NCBI RefSeq assembly: GCF_002165575.1
Contig: NZ_MXQF01000004.1
Location: forward strand, 62,001 to 126,000
DNA: 64,000 bases
Source: Pseudoalteromonas sp. A601
Lineage (GTDB): Bacteria; Pseudomonadota; Gammaproteobacteria; Enterobacterales; Alteromonadaceae
Reading direction: 5' to 3'
In this document: positions 46,031 through 54,987 of the stretch, in pieces
Numbering within the stretch: position 1 is the first letter of the stretch
Layout of the letters: the number at the start of each line of letters is the position of its first letter
Program-made: the position numbers and the translations under genes
Notes under the pieces: generated by a model
Seen by the model: only the letters and a program-made list of their open reading frames with translations
Told to the model about the DNA's origin: nothing
Database searches by the model: none

Positions 46031-46765
46031 GTGATTATTCCAGCATTAGATGTATTACAAAATCAAATCGTGCGTTTATATCAAGGTAAATACGATACTG
46101 CACAATTTTACCCGTTTGAGCTTGGCGCACGATTACAAGAGTATGCACAAAGCGGCGCAGGTAAATTGCATTTGGTTGATTTAGAAGGCGCACGGGATCC
46201 AAGTAAAAAGCAATGGCAGCACATTCAAGCCGCTACCAAAGCACTGAACGTACCGTACCAAGTAGGCGGCGGTATTCGCACTGAGCAAGATGTTAAAGAT
46301 TGGCTAAACGCTGGTGCAAATCAGGTTGTTATTGGTTCAATGGCAGTTGAAAAGCGTGATGAAGTGAAAAGCTGGATTGAAAAATTTGGTGCTAAACACT
46401 TTGTAATTGCCCTTGATGTCAATAAAACTGACAGCGGCTGGGCACCAGCGACGCACGGCTGGTTAAGTGAATCAGAATTTGGCTTGTTTGAACTAGTCGA
46501 TTTTTATGTTGCATTGGGTGTAATTGACTTTCTATGTACGGACATCAGTAAGGATGGCACCATGACCGGCCCTTCATTTTCACTGTACCAAGATTTAGCT
46601 AACCACAACAGCGACATTAAAGTGCAAGCGTCTGGTGGTGTAAGCTCACTTGATGACATTAAAAAGCTCAAAGAGCTGGGTGTGGGCGGCGTTATTTTAG
46701 GCAAGTCACTACTTGATGGTGCGTTTAATGTTGAGGAGGCGTTAGCATGTTATCAAAACGCATAA
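46031..46765 (+). CDS. hisA: Phosphoribosylformimino-5-aminoimidazole carboxamide ribotide isomerase
   Basis: 244 residues, GTG start (ribosome site AGAG at 46020-46023). TIM barrel with [20 protein letters not shown] (general base Asp), [34 protein letters not shown] and [20 protein letters not shown]. It carries out the Amadori rearrangement before the HisHF step. It overlaps hisF by 19 nt. Confidence 0.95.
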   Translation: MIIPALDVLQNQIVRLYQGKYDTAQFYPFELGARLQEYAQSGAGKLHLVDLEGARDPSKKQWQHIQAATKALNVPYQVGGGIRTEQDVKDWLNAGANQVVIGSMAVEKRDEVKSWIEKFGAKHFVIALDVNKTDSGWAPATHGWLSESEFGLFELVDFYVALGVIDFLCTDISKDGTMTGPSFSLYQDLANHNSDIKVQASGGVSSLDDIKKLKELGVGGVILGKSLLDGAFNVEEALACYQNA

Positions 46766-47526
46766 TCCCATGCTTAGACGTAAAAGATGGCCAAGTAGTC
46801 AAAGGTGTTAAATTTAAAGGCCACGAAATTGTTGGCGATATTCTCACTCTTGCCCAAGCTTACAGTGAAGCAGGCGCTGACGAACTAGTGTTTTATGAAA
46901 TTAGCGCAAGCGTTGAAAAACGTCTACTCGATGTAAATTGGGTTGAAAGCATTGCCCGCCACATTGATATTCCATTTTGTGTAGCCGGCGGTATTAAATC
47001 TGTCGCTGATGCAGCGCGTGTACTTGAACGTGGCGCCGATAAAATCAGTATCAACAGCCCGGCTATAGCCCGCCCAGAGCTTATTAAAGAGTTACATGAT
47101 GAATTTGGTAAGCAATGCGTTGTCGTTGGCATTGATAGTTTTTATGATGAAGCAACGGACGAATACCTCGTTTATCAATTAACTGGCGATCCTAATGCAT
47201 CAAGCCGCACACGCTACAAAACTGAGGAATGGGTTAAACGCGTACAAGACTTAGGCGCAGGTGAAATTGTACTAAATTGCATGAACCAAGACGGTGTACG
47301 TAACGGCTACGATAACCAACAGTTATCTAAAATGCGCGCTTTATGTGATATACCACTGATTGCTTCAGGTGGCGCAGGCACCATGCAAGATTTTGTTGAT
47401 GTATTTCAACAAAGCCAAGTTGATGGCGCATTAGCAGCTAGTGTTTTTCACAAAAACGTGATCAACATCGGCGAATTGAAACAATATTTAACAGATAACC
47501 AAGTGGCGGCGCGACTATGCAACTAA
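46747..47526 (+). CDS. hisF: Imidazole glycerol phosphate synthase, cyclase subunit
   Basis: 259 residues. TIM-barrel partner of His[21 protein letters not shown] with the catalytic Asp, [39 protein letters not shown] (second catalytic Asp region) and [18 protein letters not shown]. It makes imidazole glycerol phosphate and AICAR. The start lies inside hisA and the end inside hisI. Confidence 0.96.
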   Translation: MLSKRIIPCLDVKDGQVVKGVKFKGHEIVGDILTLAQAYSEAGADELVFYEISASVEKRLLDVNWVESIARHIDIPFCVAGGIKSVADAARVLERGADKISINSPAIARPELIKELHDEFGKQCVVVGIDSFYDEATDEYLVYQLTGDPNASSRTRYKTEEWVKRVQDLGAGEIVLNCMNQDGVRNGYDNQQLSKMRALCDIPLIASGGAGTMQDFVDVFQQSQVDGALAASVFHKNVINIGELKQYLTDNQVAARLCN

Positions 47527-48131
47527 CCAAACAAAACCTTACCCAAGTCGATTTTGCTAAAAGCGAATTGATCCCTGCTATCGTGCAAGATGCCCGTACT
47601 GGGGTTATTTTGATGCAAGGTTTTATGAACCAAGAATCCCTTGAAGTCACCTTTGATAAGCAAAAAGTGACGTTCTATTCGCGTTCAAAAAATCGTTTAT
47701 GGACCAAAGGTGAAACCTCTGAAAATTACTTAGAAGTGGTATCGGTGTATACAGATTGCGATTACGATTCAATCTTAGTACTTGCAAACCCACTGGGTCC
47801 AACCTGTCACTTAGGCACGCAAAGCTGTTTTGGTGATGATGCAAAGCCAGGCCTCAGCTTTTTAGCCCAGCTAGAACAAGTAATTGTTGAGCGTAAAAAC
47901 GATGATCCAGAAAAAAGCTACACCGCCTCACTTTTTGCTAAAGACTTAAGCCGTAGCTGCCAAAAAGTCGGCGAAGAAGGCGTTGAAGTGGCCCTTGCCG
48001 CAATGAAGCACGATAACGACGAGTTAACTAACGAATCAGCCGATTTGTTGTATCACTTAATCGTGTTACTACAACGCCAAGGCCTTGAGCTGAAAGATGT
48101 GGTTGCGTGCCTACAGGGTCGCCATAAGTAA
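47517..48131 (+). CDS. hisI: Bifunctional phosphoribosyl-AMP cyclohydrolase / phosphoribosyl-ATP pyrophosphatase
   Basis: 204 residues, fused HisI-HisE. The cyclohydrolase half has [34 protein letters not shown] and DCDYDSILV with Cys zinc ligands. The pyrophosphatase half (~115-204) has [20 protein letters not shown] and [13 protein letters not shown], the MazG-like acidic helices. Last gene of the his operon; it overlaps hisF by 10 nt and is followed by a hairpin. Confidence 0.95.
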   Translation: MQLTKQNLTQVDFAKSELIPAIVQDARTGVILMQGFMNQESLEVTFDKQKVTFYSRSKNRLWTKGETSENYLEVVSVYTDCDYDSILVLANPLGPTCHLGTQSCFGDDAKPGLSFLAQLEQVIVERKNDDPEKSYTASLFAKDLSRSCQKVGEEGVEVALAAMKHDNDELTNESADLLYHLIVLLQRQGLELKDVVACLQGRHK

Positions 48132-48141
48132 TTATCTACAC

Positions 48142-48162
48142 GCGCTGGGCTTTGCTCAGCGC
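48142..48162 (+). terminator. his operon terminator
   Basis: GCGCTGGGC-TTT-GCTCAGCGC hairpin 10 bp after hisI. The T run is interrupted (CTTGTTTG), so it is moderate. The rest of the gap to 48426 shows no gene. Confidence 0.55.
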
Positions 48163-48426
48163 CTTGTTTGAAAGATCCTCGACTATATTAAAATTCACAA
48201 ATAGACTAAGAGACGCTACTTTTCGATTACACTTTTTGCTTTACCTCATTTATTCCCATTCTCCTCTCGTTGTGCAAACGATATTTAAGTCAATTACTTA
48301 CAAATAGGCTAAGCGCTTTAGATGCGCGCACATAAGAGGAAATTAAAAAATAGCCCTCTCCTTTAAACCTTTTTATTGCTTTATGCGACTAAACTAAAAA
48401 CACGACATAAATGAAAGGGAATAATA

Positions 48427-49164
48427 ATGACTAACACATTCAAACGCCTCACACTGCTAAGTGCAATTTTGCTATCAACTCAAGCGTTAGCGTGGAATAA
48501 CGAATTAACATTACAAGAAACCAAACAACTTACGTTAGATAGCCAATCACTTTCAACATTAACTGTTGAAGCGGGCTCTGGCTTTTTGAACATAGTGGGC
48601 AGTAATACAAATTCTGTAACAGTAAAGGCTGAAATATACCAAGATCAACCACATAACAATTATTGCTTATCACTAAAACAACGTGCTAAAAGTGCCGAAC
48701 TAATAGCTAATAGCTGTAATAACCATGATGAAGACTCTACACGCATTGACCTTACTGTGTCTATTCCTGCCAAATTTAAGTTAAACATTAACGATGGCTC
48801 TGGTTCACTGTCAATTGACAATGCAGGGGCAACAACTATTCATGACGGCTCAGGTAAAATTATCATTAACAATATTACTGGTTCTCTTAATATTGATGAT
48901 GGTTCTGGCTCAATTAATGCTCGCGACATTGAGGGGAAAGTAGTGATCAACGACGGCTCTGGCAGCATTAAACTTGCCAACAGTCTAAGTGATGTAAAAA
49001 TTCACGATGGATCAGGGACTATTAATGTTCAAAATACATCGGGGGGAGTTACAGTCAACGATGGTTCTGGTGGTATTTATATCGATACAGCTCAAAGCTT
49101 TACTTTACTCACTGATGGCTCAGGAAGTGTAAAAATAGAAAATGTAGAGAACGTTAAACAATAG
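48427..49164 (+). CDS. Exported DUF4097-like beta-repeat protein with DGSG repeats
   Basis: 245 residues with signal peptide LTLLSAILLSTQALAW. From ~residue 118 on, short repeats of about 16-19 residues each carry (N/H/D)DGSG(S/K/T/G)(I/L) at near-regular spacing: LNINDGSGSLSIDNAG, TTIHDGSGKIIINN, LNIDDGSGSINARD, VVINDGSGSIKLAN, VKIHDGSGTINVQN, VTVNDGSGGIYID, LLTDGSGSVKIEN. This predicts a stacked beta-solenoid with a DGSG turn on one edge, as in DUF4097-type proteins. Function unknown; the Asp/Ser/Gly edge might bind metal ions or a polymer. Its start has AAGGGAA upstream. Confidence 0.72.
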   Translation: MTNTFKRLTLLSAILLSTQALAWNNELTLQETKQLTLDSQSLSTLTVEAGSGFLNIVGSNTNSVTVKAEIYQDQPHNNYCLSLKQRAKSAELIANSCNNHDEDSTRIDLTVSIPAKFKLNINDGSGSLSIDNAGATTIHDGSGKIIINNITGSLNIDDGSGSINARDIEGKVVINDGSGSIKLANSLSDVKIHDGSGTINVQNTSGGVTVNDGSGGIYIDTAQSFTLLTDGSGSVKIENVENVKQ

Positions 49165-49295
49165 TCCCACACATCTCCAATGACTTAAGGGCGTTTGTTA
49201 TTTTATTTTTGTCGCTTTAATAGCATTTTTTCAAGCCCTTAGGTATCCTTCAAGTAATTATCAAGGAACTGCTATTATAAAAAGGATAGCGCACT

Positions 49296-49808
49296 ATGAA
49301 AAAGTCTTTAACCGTATTACTTGGCGGCCTTATTTTATCTGGCTGTACAAGCCTCACGCCTGAGCAAAAAGCTACGATTGATAATCTTACACCATGTGAA
49401 AAAATCAACGGTTTACTAGCTGCCTACGACACTCGTTTTGAAAAACTAAAAGGCACTCGCGTAACAACCAAATACGCCGAAACTTGGACTGCAAAATATG
49501 ATCTTGTTGGTGATAAATGTCAAATTAGTGCCTTGGATACTGATACTGTGACATACCAGTGTCAAGAGAATTACCAAGAGCAAACTCAGGCGGTAGCCAT
49601 GCACCAAAAAGCAGTTGAGTTCACTCGAGCTTGCTTAGTCCAAAATAACTGGCATCAAGAGCAAAAAGAGTCGGCTGAATCATTGCGCACTACCTTTGTA
49701 CTTGACGAGTCTACACCGGTTATTTCAATTCATACAGGTAAGACAATGTCTCGTTCAAAACCATGGTCGACTTCCTTAGAAATCGGTAAACCCATTGCCT
49801 CTAAATAA
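49296..49808 (+). CDS. Small lipoprotein of unknown function
   Basis: 170 residues. Signal peptide with lipobox LILSGCTSL, so lipid-anchored at Cys17. The mature part has four more Cys (PCEKIN, DKCQIS, YQCQEN, RACLVQ) that could form two disulfides. I recognise no domain. Ribosome site AAGGATA before the ATG. It lies between the DUF4097-like protein and a DUF1289 gene on the same strand. Confidence 0.68.
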   Translation: MKKSLTVLLGGLILSGCTSLTPEQKATIDNLTPCEKINGLLAAYDTRFEKLKGTRVTTKYAETWTAKYDLVGDKCQISALDTDTVTYQCQENYQEQTQAVAMHQKAVEFTRACLVQNNWHQEQKESAESLRTTFVLDESTPVISIHTGKTMSRSKPWSTSLEIGKPIASK

Positions 49809-49858
49809 CTCAATATTTAGCCTTAAGCCAATAAATCTGATTTTAGAGCTATAAGATT

Positions 49859-50056
49859 ATGAAGCCATCTAAAAGTAACAGTGCAATAGCATATAAAACA
49901 GACTGTATTGGGCAGTGCCACCGTTTGAAAGGCTATTGCACTGGATGTGGCCGTACCAGCGAAGAAATTTTCGATTGGATTATATTATCTGAAGCTGAAA
50001 AGCAGGCAATACTTCATACTCCTAGGCATGACTCAAACATACAAGCAGATAAATAA
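49859..50056 (+). CDS. DUF1289 small cysteine protein
   Basis: 65 residues. DUF1289 motif: DCIGQCHRLKGYCTGCGRTS then EEIFDWIILSEAEKQAIL. Four cysteines in CxxxC...CxxC spacing suggest zinc or iron-sulfur binding. Such proteins are often cytoplasmic and next to varied genes; function unknown. 50 bp after the lipoprotein gene. Confidence 0.8.
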   Translation: MKPSKSNSAIAYKTDCIGQCHRLKGYCTGCGRTSEEIFDWIILSEAEKQAILHTPRHDSNIQADK

Positions 50057-50101
50057 TTTAAAGACTGGGCACAATTTATTTGCGCCCAGCTCTTAGTGAT
50101 T

Positions 50102-51373
50102 TTAGGCTTTATCTAATGCTTGGCTTACATCGGCAATAATATCGTCGATGCTCTCGATACCAACAGAAAGACGAATCAAATCACGGCTTACACCTGCTTT
50201 TTCAAGCTCTTGATCATTTAATTGACGGTGCGTTGTTGATGCAGGGTGACACGCTAGCGATTTAGCATCACCTATATTAACTAAGCGCAGCACCATATTA
50301 AGTGCATCAATAAAACGAGTTCCCGCCTCTAAACCACCAGCAATGCCAAAGCTTAAAATACCTGATGCTTTGCCACCTGTTATTTTTTTGCTCATAGCAT
50401 TATAAGGGCTAGATTCAAGCCCTGCATAATTAACCCAAAGCACCTTAGGGTGATTTACAAGATACTCAGCAAGCTGTTGCGCGTTTTCACAATGGCGCTC
50501 CATACGTAGGCCTAGTGTTTCAAGCCCAATCATAATATCCGCAGCATTCTTAGGAGCAAGGGCAGCCCCTGTATTTCTCAGCGGCACAACGCGACAACGA
50601 CCGATAAATGCCGCTTCTGCAAACGCCTCTGTATAAACCACGTTATGGTATGACGGATCAGGTTCATTCATCATTGCAAACCGAGTTGCATTAGCTTTCC
50701 AATCGAATTTGCCTGAATCGACTATCATCCCGCCAATTGCAGTACCATGACCATTAATGTATTTAGTTAATGAATGCACTACGATATCTGCCCCCAACTC
50801 AAAAGGTCGGCACAAATAAGGCGTTGCTACCGTGTTATCTACAATCAGCGGGACACCTTTACTGTGAGCAATTTTCGCTATCCGTTCAATATCAACAATG
50901 TTCCCAGCAGGGTTACCGATTGACTCACAAAATACTGCGCGGGTATTTTCATCAATGGCCTGTTCAAATGCCGCGAAGTCATCAGCTTTAATCATGCGTG
51001 CTTCAATGCCTTGGCGCGGCAAACTATGGGCAAATAAGTTGTAGGTTCCGCCATATACCTGACTGGTACTAACGATATTAGTACCTACTTCGCATAAACA
51101 TTGAATCGCATAAGTGATCGCTGCCATACCAGATGACACAGCTAACGCACCAATTCCACCTTCCATTGCAGCAATACGTTGCTCAAGAACCGCGTTAGTC
51201 GGGTTCATGATACGGGTATAAATGTTACCCGGTACTTTTAAATCAAATAAATCAGCACCGTGCTGTGTATTATCAAACGTATACGATGAGGTATTATAAA
51301 TCGGCACCGCTGCTGATTTAGTGGTAGGCTCTGATTCATACCCGTGGTGTAATGCTAAGGATTCAAGTTTCAT
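50102..51373 (-). CDS. metY: O-acetylhomoserine sulfhydrylase (MetY type)
   Basis: 423 residues. PLP enzyme of the Cys/Met metabolism group that makes homocysteine from O-acetylhomoserine and sulfide. Motifs: ALAVSSGMAAITYAIQCL, VPLIVDNTVATPYLCRPFEL and VVHSLTKYINGHGTAIGG with the PLP-Lys. The length above 420 and the 'KNAADIMIGLETLGLRMERH' region fit MetY rather than MetB/MetC. Ribosome site AAGGGATAAATT. No Met box or riboswitch could be identified upstream. Confidence 0.9.
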   Translation of the reverse strand: MKLESLALHHGYESEPTTKSAAVPIYNTSSYTFDNTQHGADLFDLKVPGNIYTRIMNPTNAVLEQRIAAMEGGIGALAVSSGMAAITYAIQCLCEVGTNIVSTSQVYGGTYNLFAHSLPRQGIEARMIKADDFAAFEQAIDENTRAVFCESIGNPAGNIVDIERIAKIAHSKGVPLIVDNTVATPYLCRPFELGADIVVHSLTKYINGHGTAIGGMIVDSGKFDWKANATRFAMMNEPDPSYHNVVYTEAFAEAAFIGRCRVVPLRNTGAALAPKNAADIMIGLETLGLRMERHCENAQQLAEYLVNHPKVLWVNYAGLESSPYNAMSKKITGGKASGILSFGIAGGLEAGTRFIDALNMVLRLVNIGDAKSLACHPASTTHRQLNDQELEKAGVSRDLIRLSVGIESIDDIIADVSQALDKA

Positions 51374-51480
51374 AATTTATCCCTTCAATTAATTTGCTAC
51401 TAAACTAGCATTTATTGGCTACAAAGTGCACTTGAAATATATTAAAGGATGTTGAAATAATTAGATTTAAGTTAACGTCA

Positions 51481-51536
51481 GCGAAGAGCGATATACAGAT
51501 GCTCGATCAACCCTATTTTTGGACAATTTTGGGTTA
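51481..51536 (+). repeat. Left copy of a ~56-bp repeat flanking the luxR-tyrS segment
   Basis: Begins GCGAAGAGCGATA and ends TTTTTGGACAATTTTGGGTTA. It aligns almost without gaps with 54761-54815 (GCTGAGAGCGATA ... TTTTTGGACAATTGTGAGTTA). It lies in the 313-bp gap between metY and the LuxR-type gene, which otherwise contains only their promoters. Confidence 0.5.
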
Positions 51537-51686
51537 TGTACATTCTAAATTAACATTTAACAGATTGTTTTAGATATTAGAAAGCTTTTAACCGACAGAC
51601 CAAACTCTGTCATACACAACATATAACTTTGGGATAGCAGCTTGTTGCGTTATTCTTATCCCAACCTTTATCGACTCTCGAATCAC

Positions 51687-52508
51687 ATGCATAATGACGA
51701 ATTAAACATACATCTTGCAGATACGATTTCTGCTCTTAACTCACCAAACTTTACACCCAAACTCATGCATGTGATCAGCGTATTATTGAATTTTGATTGT
51801 TCTGTGATCTTAGGTTATCGAGAAGGTAAACGCCCTATCTATCTGTATGATTCAATTGAAAATAAACGCGATCTTCTGTTCCAACGTTATCTTACCACAT
51901 CTTTCCAAAGTGACCCGTTTTATCAAAAGCTTAACGCTAACAAAGAACAAGGTATCTTTACGCTTAAAGATATTGTGGACAAAGACGTCGCACGTAACGA
52001 CCTCGATTACCAAGCCTACTGTGAGCACTTCTACCATCAAACCGGCTGGAAAGATGAACTCAGCATGCTGATTGAAATCGAACCGACGCGTTGGGTTATA
52101 CTGTACTTCGGTTTTATGGAAAACGACAAACGCTTCACCAAGCCTCAATTAGCTAAGCTAAAATCTTACTTCACCATTATCCAGTCTTTGTGCCAGCAGC
52201 ATTGGAAACAGACAGAGTTTACACTCGCCGAGGCAGTTTTCAGCCCTGCAGCCTATTCGGGGCAACTACGTGCAGCGATTGAATCTGCACTGGCGTCCTT
52301 TGGGCAATCAGTCCTTACCAAGCGAGAGCAAGAAATAGCAGCACTGATCGCGCAAGGTAATGACAGCAAAGAGATTTCAAAGCAGTTAGGTGTTGCCGAA
52401 GGCACAATAAAGAACCACCGTAAGCGTATCTATGCACAGTTGAATGTTGCGTCGCTAAGTGAATTATTTCAGTTATTTCTCAATCATTTGATCACTCAAT
52501 CAAGATAA
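51687..52508 (+). CDS. LuxR-type (GerE HTH) transcriptional regulator
   Basis: 273 residues from the ATG at 51687. The frame is open further upstream to TTG codons at 51642, with no better ribosome site, so the start is uncertain. The C-terminus is a LuxR helix-turn-helix: SVLTKREQEIAALIAQGNDS, EISKQLGVAEGTIKNHRKRI. The N-terminal ~190 residues look like a GAF/PAS-like sensor (VISVLLNFDCSVILGYREGK ... MLIEIEPTRWVILYFGFMEN) without the classic acyl-homoserine-lactone residues. It is 78 bp upstream of tyrS on the same strand and likely controls it. Codon use (more CTG, ATC) looks unlike the flanking AT-rich genes. Confidence 0.8.
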   Translation: MHNDELNIHLADTISALNSPNFTPKLMHVISVLLNFDCSVILGYREGKRPIYLYDSIENKRDLLFQRYLTTSFQSDPFYQKLNANKEQGIFTLKDIVDKDVARNDLDYQAYCEHFYHQTGWKDELSMLIEIEPTRWVILYFGFMENDKRFTKPQLAKLKSYFTIIQSLCQQHWKQTEFTLAEAVFSPAAYSGQLRAAIESALASFGQSVLTKREQEIAALIAQGNDSKEISKQLGVAEGTIKNHRKRIYAQLNVASLSELFQLFLNHLITQSR

Positions 52509-52515
52509 CAAAATG

Positions 52516-52527
52516 TCCCTTTAGGGA
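52516..52527 (+). promoter_or_regulatory. Palindrome between the LuxR-type gene and tyrS
   Basis: TCCCT-TT-AGGGA, 5-bp perfect arms, 60-71 bp before the tyrS ATG. LuxR-type activators often bind CCCT..AGGG-like palindromes near -35. Candidate site for the adjacent regulator; not proven. Confidence 0.35.
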
Positions 52528-52586
52528 TATACCTCGATCCCATCTGGTCTTTTAATCTGAGTATAACCAAACCAGATAAAGAGAAG

Positions 52587-53846
52587 ATGATGACACTAAT
52601 TAAAGATTTACAAGCTCGCGGCTTGATTGCCCAAGCTAGCGATTTAGATCAAGTTCAACAACTGCTATCTGAGCCACAAACCTTGTACTGTGGTTTTGAT
52701 CCAACTGCAGGTAGTTTGCACATTGGCCACCTAGTACCCTTGATTATGCTCAAGCGTTTTCAAGATGCAGGACACCGAGCTATCGCTCTGATTGGTGGTG
52801 CTACGGGTATGATTGGCGATCCGAGTTTTAAAGCGACAGAGCGAAGCTTAAACTCAGAAGAAACCGTAACGGGTTGGATACAAGAGCTATCGAACCAGAT
52901 CCAACAACTGATGAATAAGCAAGTCAGTAATCCAATGGTCATGGTCAACAATGCAGATTGGGTTAAGCAAATTAACGTAATCGATTTCTTCCGTGACGTA
53001 GGTAAACACTTCTCTGTAAACACCATGATTAGTCGCGAATCGGTAAAGCAACGCTTACAACGCCCAGATCAAGGTATCTCATTTACCGAATTCAGTTATA
53101 CACTGCTGCAATCTTACGACTTCGCCGAGCTAAACCGTCAGTACGGCTGTCGTCTGCAAATCGGTGGCAATGACCAATGGGGTAACATTGTTAGTGGGAT
53201 TGACCTTACTCGTCGTCAAAATGATGAGCAAGTATTTGGTTTAACCTTACCGTTGATCACCAAATCCGATGGTACTAAGTTTGGCAAAACTGAAGGTGCT
53301 GCTGTGTGGCTGGATCCAAGTAAAACTTCACCCTACACCTTCTACCAATTCTGGTTATCGGTGGAAGATACAGATGTTTACGACTTCCTACGTTACTACA
53401 CCTTCTTGAGCTGCGATGAAATCGCAGCGATTGAAACTCAAGACAAAGATAGTAAAGGCAAACCGCAAGCACAGCGTATTTTAGCGGAGCAAATGACACG
53501 CTTTGTCCACGGTGAAGAAGGTTTAGCAAGCGCAGAGCGAATCACTCAAGCGTTATTTAGCAACAACGTGCAGCAATTGAGCTTGAGCGAGCTGAAACAG
53601 TTGGAACTCGATGGCTTACCCAGCATGCAAAGTGCTGAGCAAGACTTAGTAGAGCTTCTGGTTGAATCAGGCTTAGCCAAATCAAAGCGCATTGCCCGAG
53701 AGCTAATTGACAGCCAAGCCATCAGAGTGAACGGCGAGAAAGTTGATGTAGAAAATTCTAGCTTGAACTTCCCGCTGTTCGACCGGTACTGGTTGCTTCA
53801 ACGCGGTAAAAAGAATTTCTACTTGGTGAAACGTATAGTGGGTTAA
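52587..53846 (+). CDS. tyrS: Tyrosyl-tRNA synthetase
   Basis: 419 residues, length and sequence of the E. coli TyrS subtype. Class I signature [11 protein letters not shown] near residue 43, tyrosine pocket YCGFDPTAG and [26 protein letters not shown], and the KMSKS equivalent KFGKT in [18 protein letters not shown]-terminal S4 RNA-binding domain is present ([20 protein letters not shown]). It charges tRNA-Tyr. Two ATGs at 52587/52590 are both possible. The context is unusual: behind its own LuxR-type regulator, between flanking repeats, with accessory genes downstream. It may be a second, acquired TyrRS rather than the only one; the rest of the genome is needed to tell. Confidence 0.93.
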   Translation: MMTLIKDLQARGLIAQASDLDQVQQLLSEPQTLYCGFDPTAGSLHIGHLVPLIMLKRFQDAGHRAIALIGGATGMIGDPSFKATERSLNSEETVTGWIQELSNQIQQLMNKQVSNPMVMVNNADWVKQINVIDFFRDVGKHFSVNTMISRESVKQRLQRPDQGISFTEFSYTLLQSYDFAELNRQYGCRLQIGGNDQWGNIVSGIDLTRRQNDEQVFGLTLPLITKSDGTKFGKTEGAAVWLDPSKTSPYTFYQFWLSVEDTDVYDFLRYYTFLSCDEIAAIETQDKDSKGKPQAQRILAEQMTRFVHGEEGLASAERITQALFSNNVQQLSLSELKQLELDGLPSMQSAEQDLVELLVESGLAKSKRIARELIDSQAIRVNGEKVDVENSSLNFPLFDRYWLLQRGKKNFYLVKRIVG

Positions 53847-54243
53847 TTCATACCTTATCTAGGGTCAACCCCTACCTCAAGGCATGATTTGCTATTAATC
53901 ATTGCTAGGACATCAAAATGTGACGCCGATAACTTAGCGGTATTGACAAGTCCTAGCTTGAATCACTTCACGGCAATAAAAAGTGGTGTTTGATTTCAAC
54001 AAGCACCAGTATTACTTCATTTTGGAAAAAAGTAATAACTGATATTGACTTTTATAACAAGGCTAACACCGAATGGGATACCTCTGGATGTCTGCTTATG
54101 ACTTTTTTGTGAAGTTCAGCTGTGAGCGATAACCGGTCATTTAAGACACATCGAGTAGGTAGCGCCTCAGCCCAACAAGCGATTATGCAACACAAACAGC
54201 GTATCGCATAACTACTAAAATGTTAACGAGATTGGAGTATTAC
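53847..54243. other. 397-bp gap after tyrS without a convincing gene
   Basis: Contains a GAGCGATAACCGGTCA stretch (54124-54139) that resembles the start of the ~56-bp repeats at 51481 and 54761, and an imperfect inverted repeat AGTATTACTT...AAGTAATAACT near 54008-54040. Looks like remnant or mobile-type intergenic DNA. No terminator with a good T tract was found for tyrS. Confidence 0.4.
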
Positions 54244-54675
54244 GTGAATCTTACATCATGGAAGTCACTATTGGGTGGGGTATTTATAGCTCCATTAATA
54301 ACAATCCCAATTACGTTTATATGCTCCGTTATATATATACCATTTTCTCAAGGGTCTTCTTTTGATTTTGAAGGGGTTTTACTTCTTGCTATTTTCGGAA
54401 TGGTAATCTTTTCATACCCTGCGACATTAATTTTAGGCTTAAGTATTTATTTTTGCTCTAAGAATAAATTAATTGGATCGAGCCCTTGGATATATATAAC
54501 TCCAGCTTTTATACTCACAGCAGCAATAGCCGATATTGAACTTTTAGATAAAAAAGGTCATTTAGGATTAACATATTTAAGCTCTGCAATTGGCTGTTCA
54601 TGGTTATTTTGGTTTATTTCAATTCATTGGCCAAATCGTGTTAATCAGAAAATTAAATCGGGTGAAGATCACTAA
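54244..54675 (+). CDS. Small four-helix membrane protein
   Basis: 143 residues from a GTG at 54244, chosen because GGAG lies 6 nt upstream (ATTGGAGTATTAC). The ATG at 54220 lacks a ribosome site. Four hydrophobic stretches: LLGGVFIAPLITIPITFICS, VLLLAIFGMVIFSYPATLIL, WIYITPAFILTAAIA and YLSSAIGCSWLFWFISI. No family recognised. It lies inside the repeat-flanked segment downstream of tyrS; more AT-rich than tyrS. Confidence 0.5.
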   Translation: MNLTSWKSLLGGVFIAPLITIPITFICSVIYIPFSQGSSFDFEGVLLLAIFGMVIFSYPATLILGLSIYFCSKNKLIGSSPWIYITPAFILTAAIADIELLDKKGHLGLTYLSSAIGCSWLFWFISIHWPNRVNQKIKSGEDH

Positions 54676-54987
54676 AAACGCTTCGCTCACAAGTATAGCC
54701 AAGCATTTTAACCATTTATTTTAGTGTTGCCATGTCCGCTCATGGTACTTTACGACGTTCGCTGAGAGCGATAAGAAAACGGTCAATAAACACGTTTTTG
54801 GACAATTGTGAGTTACACCCCACAGAGCATTCTGATTCTTTGGATTAGTTCTATTTTTGGTGACTATTCAACTAGACAACACATACTTGGCCAAATTCGT
54901 TATTGCTGCTACACGTTTTGCCTTATAGTATAGTGCATGTAAGTGTTATCTTATGTACATACATTGCTACTTTAAGGGATAAGGAAA
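54676..54987. other. 312-bp gap holding the right flanking repeat
   Basis: The right copy of the ~56-bp repeat lies at 54761-54815. The remaining sequence up to 54987 should contain the promoter of the ApeA-like gene (TATAGTATAGTGCATG near 54925); no gene seen. Confidence 0.45.
54761..54815 (+). repeat. Right copy of the ~56-bp repeat flanking the luxR-tyrS segment
   Basis: GCTGAGAGCGATA ... TTTTTGGACAATTGTGAGTTA, same orientation as 51481-51536. The two copies bracket 3.2 kb carrying the LuxR-type gene, tyrS and the small membrane protein. Confidence 0.5.

Noticed and set aside
51374..51480. Met box or SAM riboswitch upstream of metY
   Set aside because: No AGACGTCT-type tandem sites and no riboswitch-like stem pattern could be recognised by eye.
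53847..54243. Possible gene remnants after tyrS
   Set aside because: No open frame with a ribosome site or recognisable motif; treated as intergenic.
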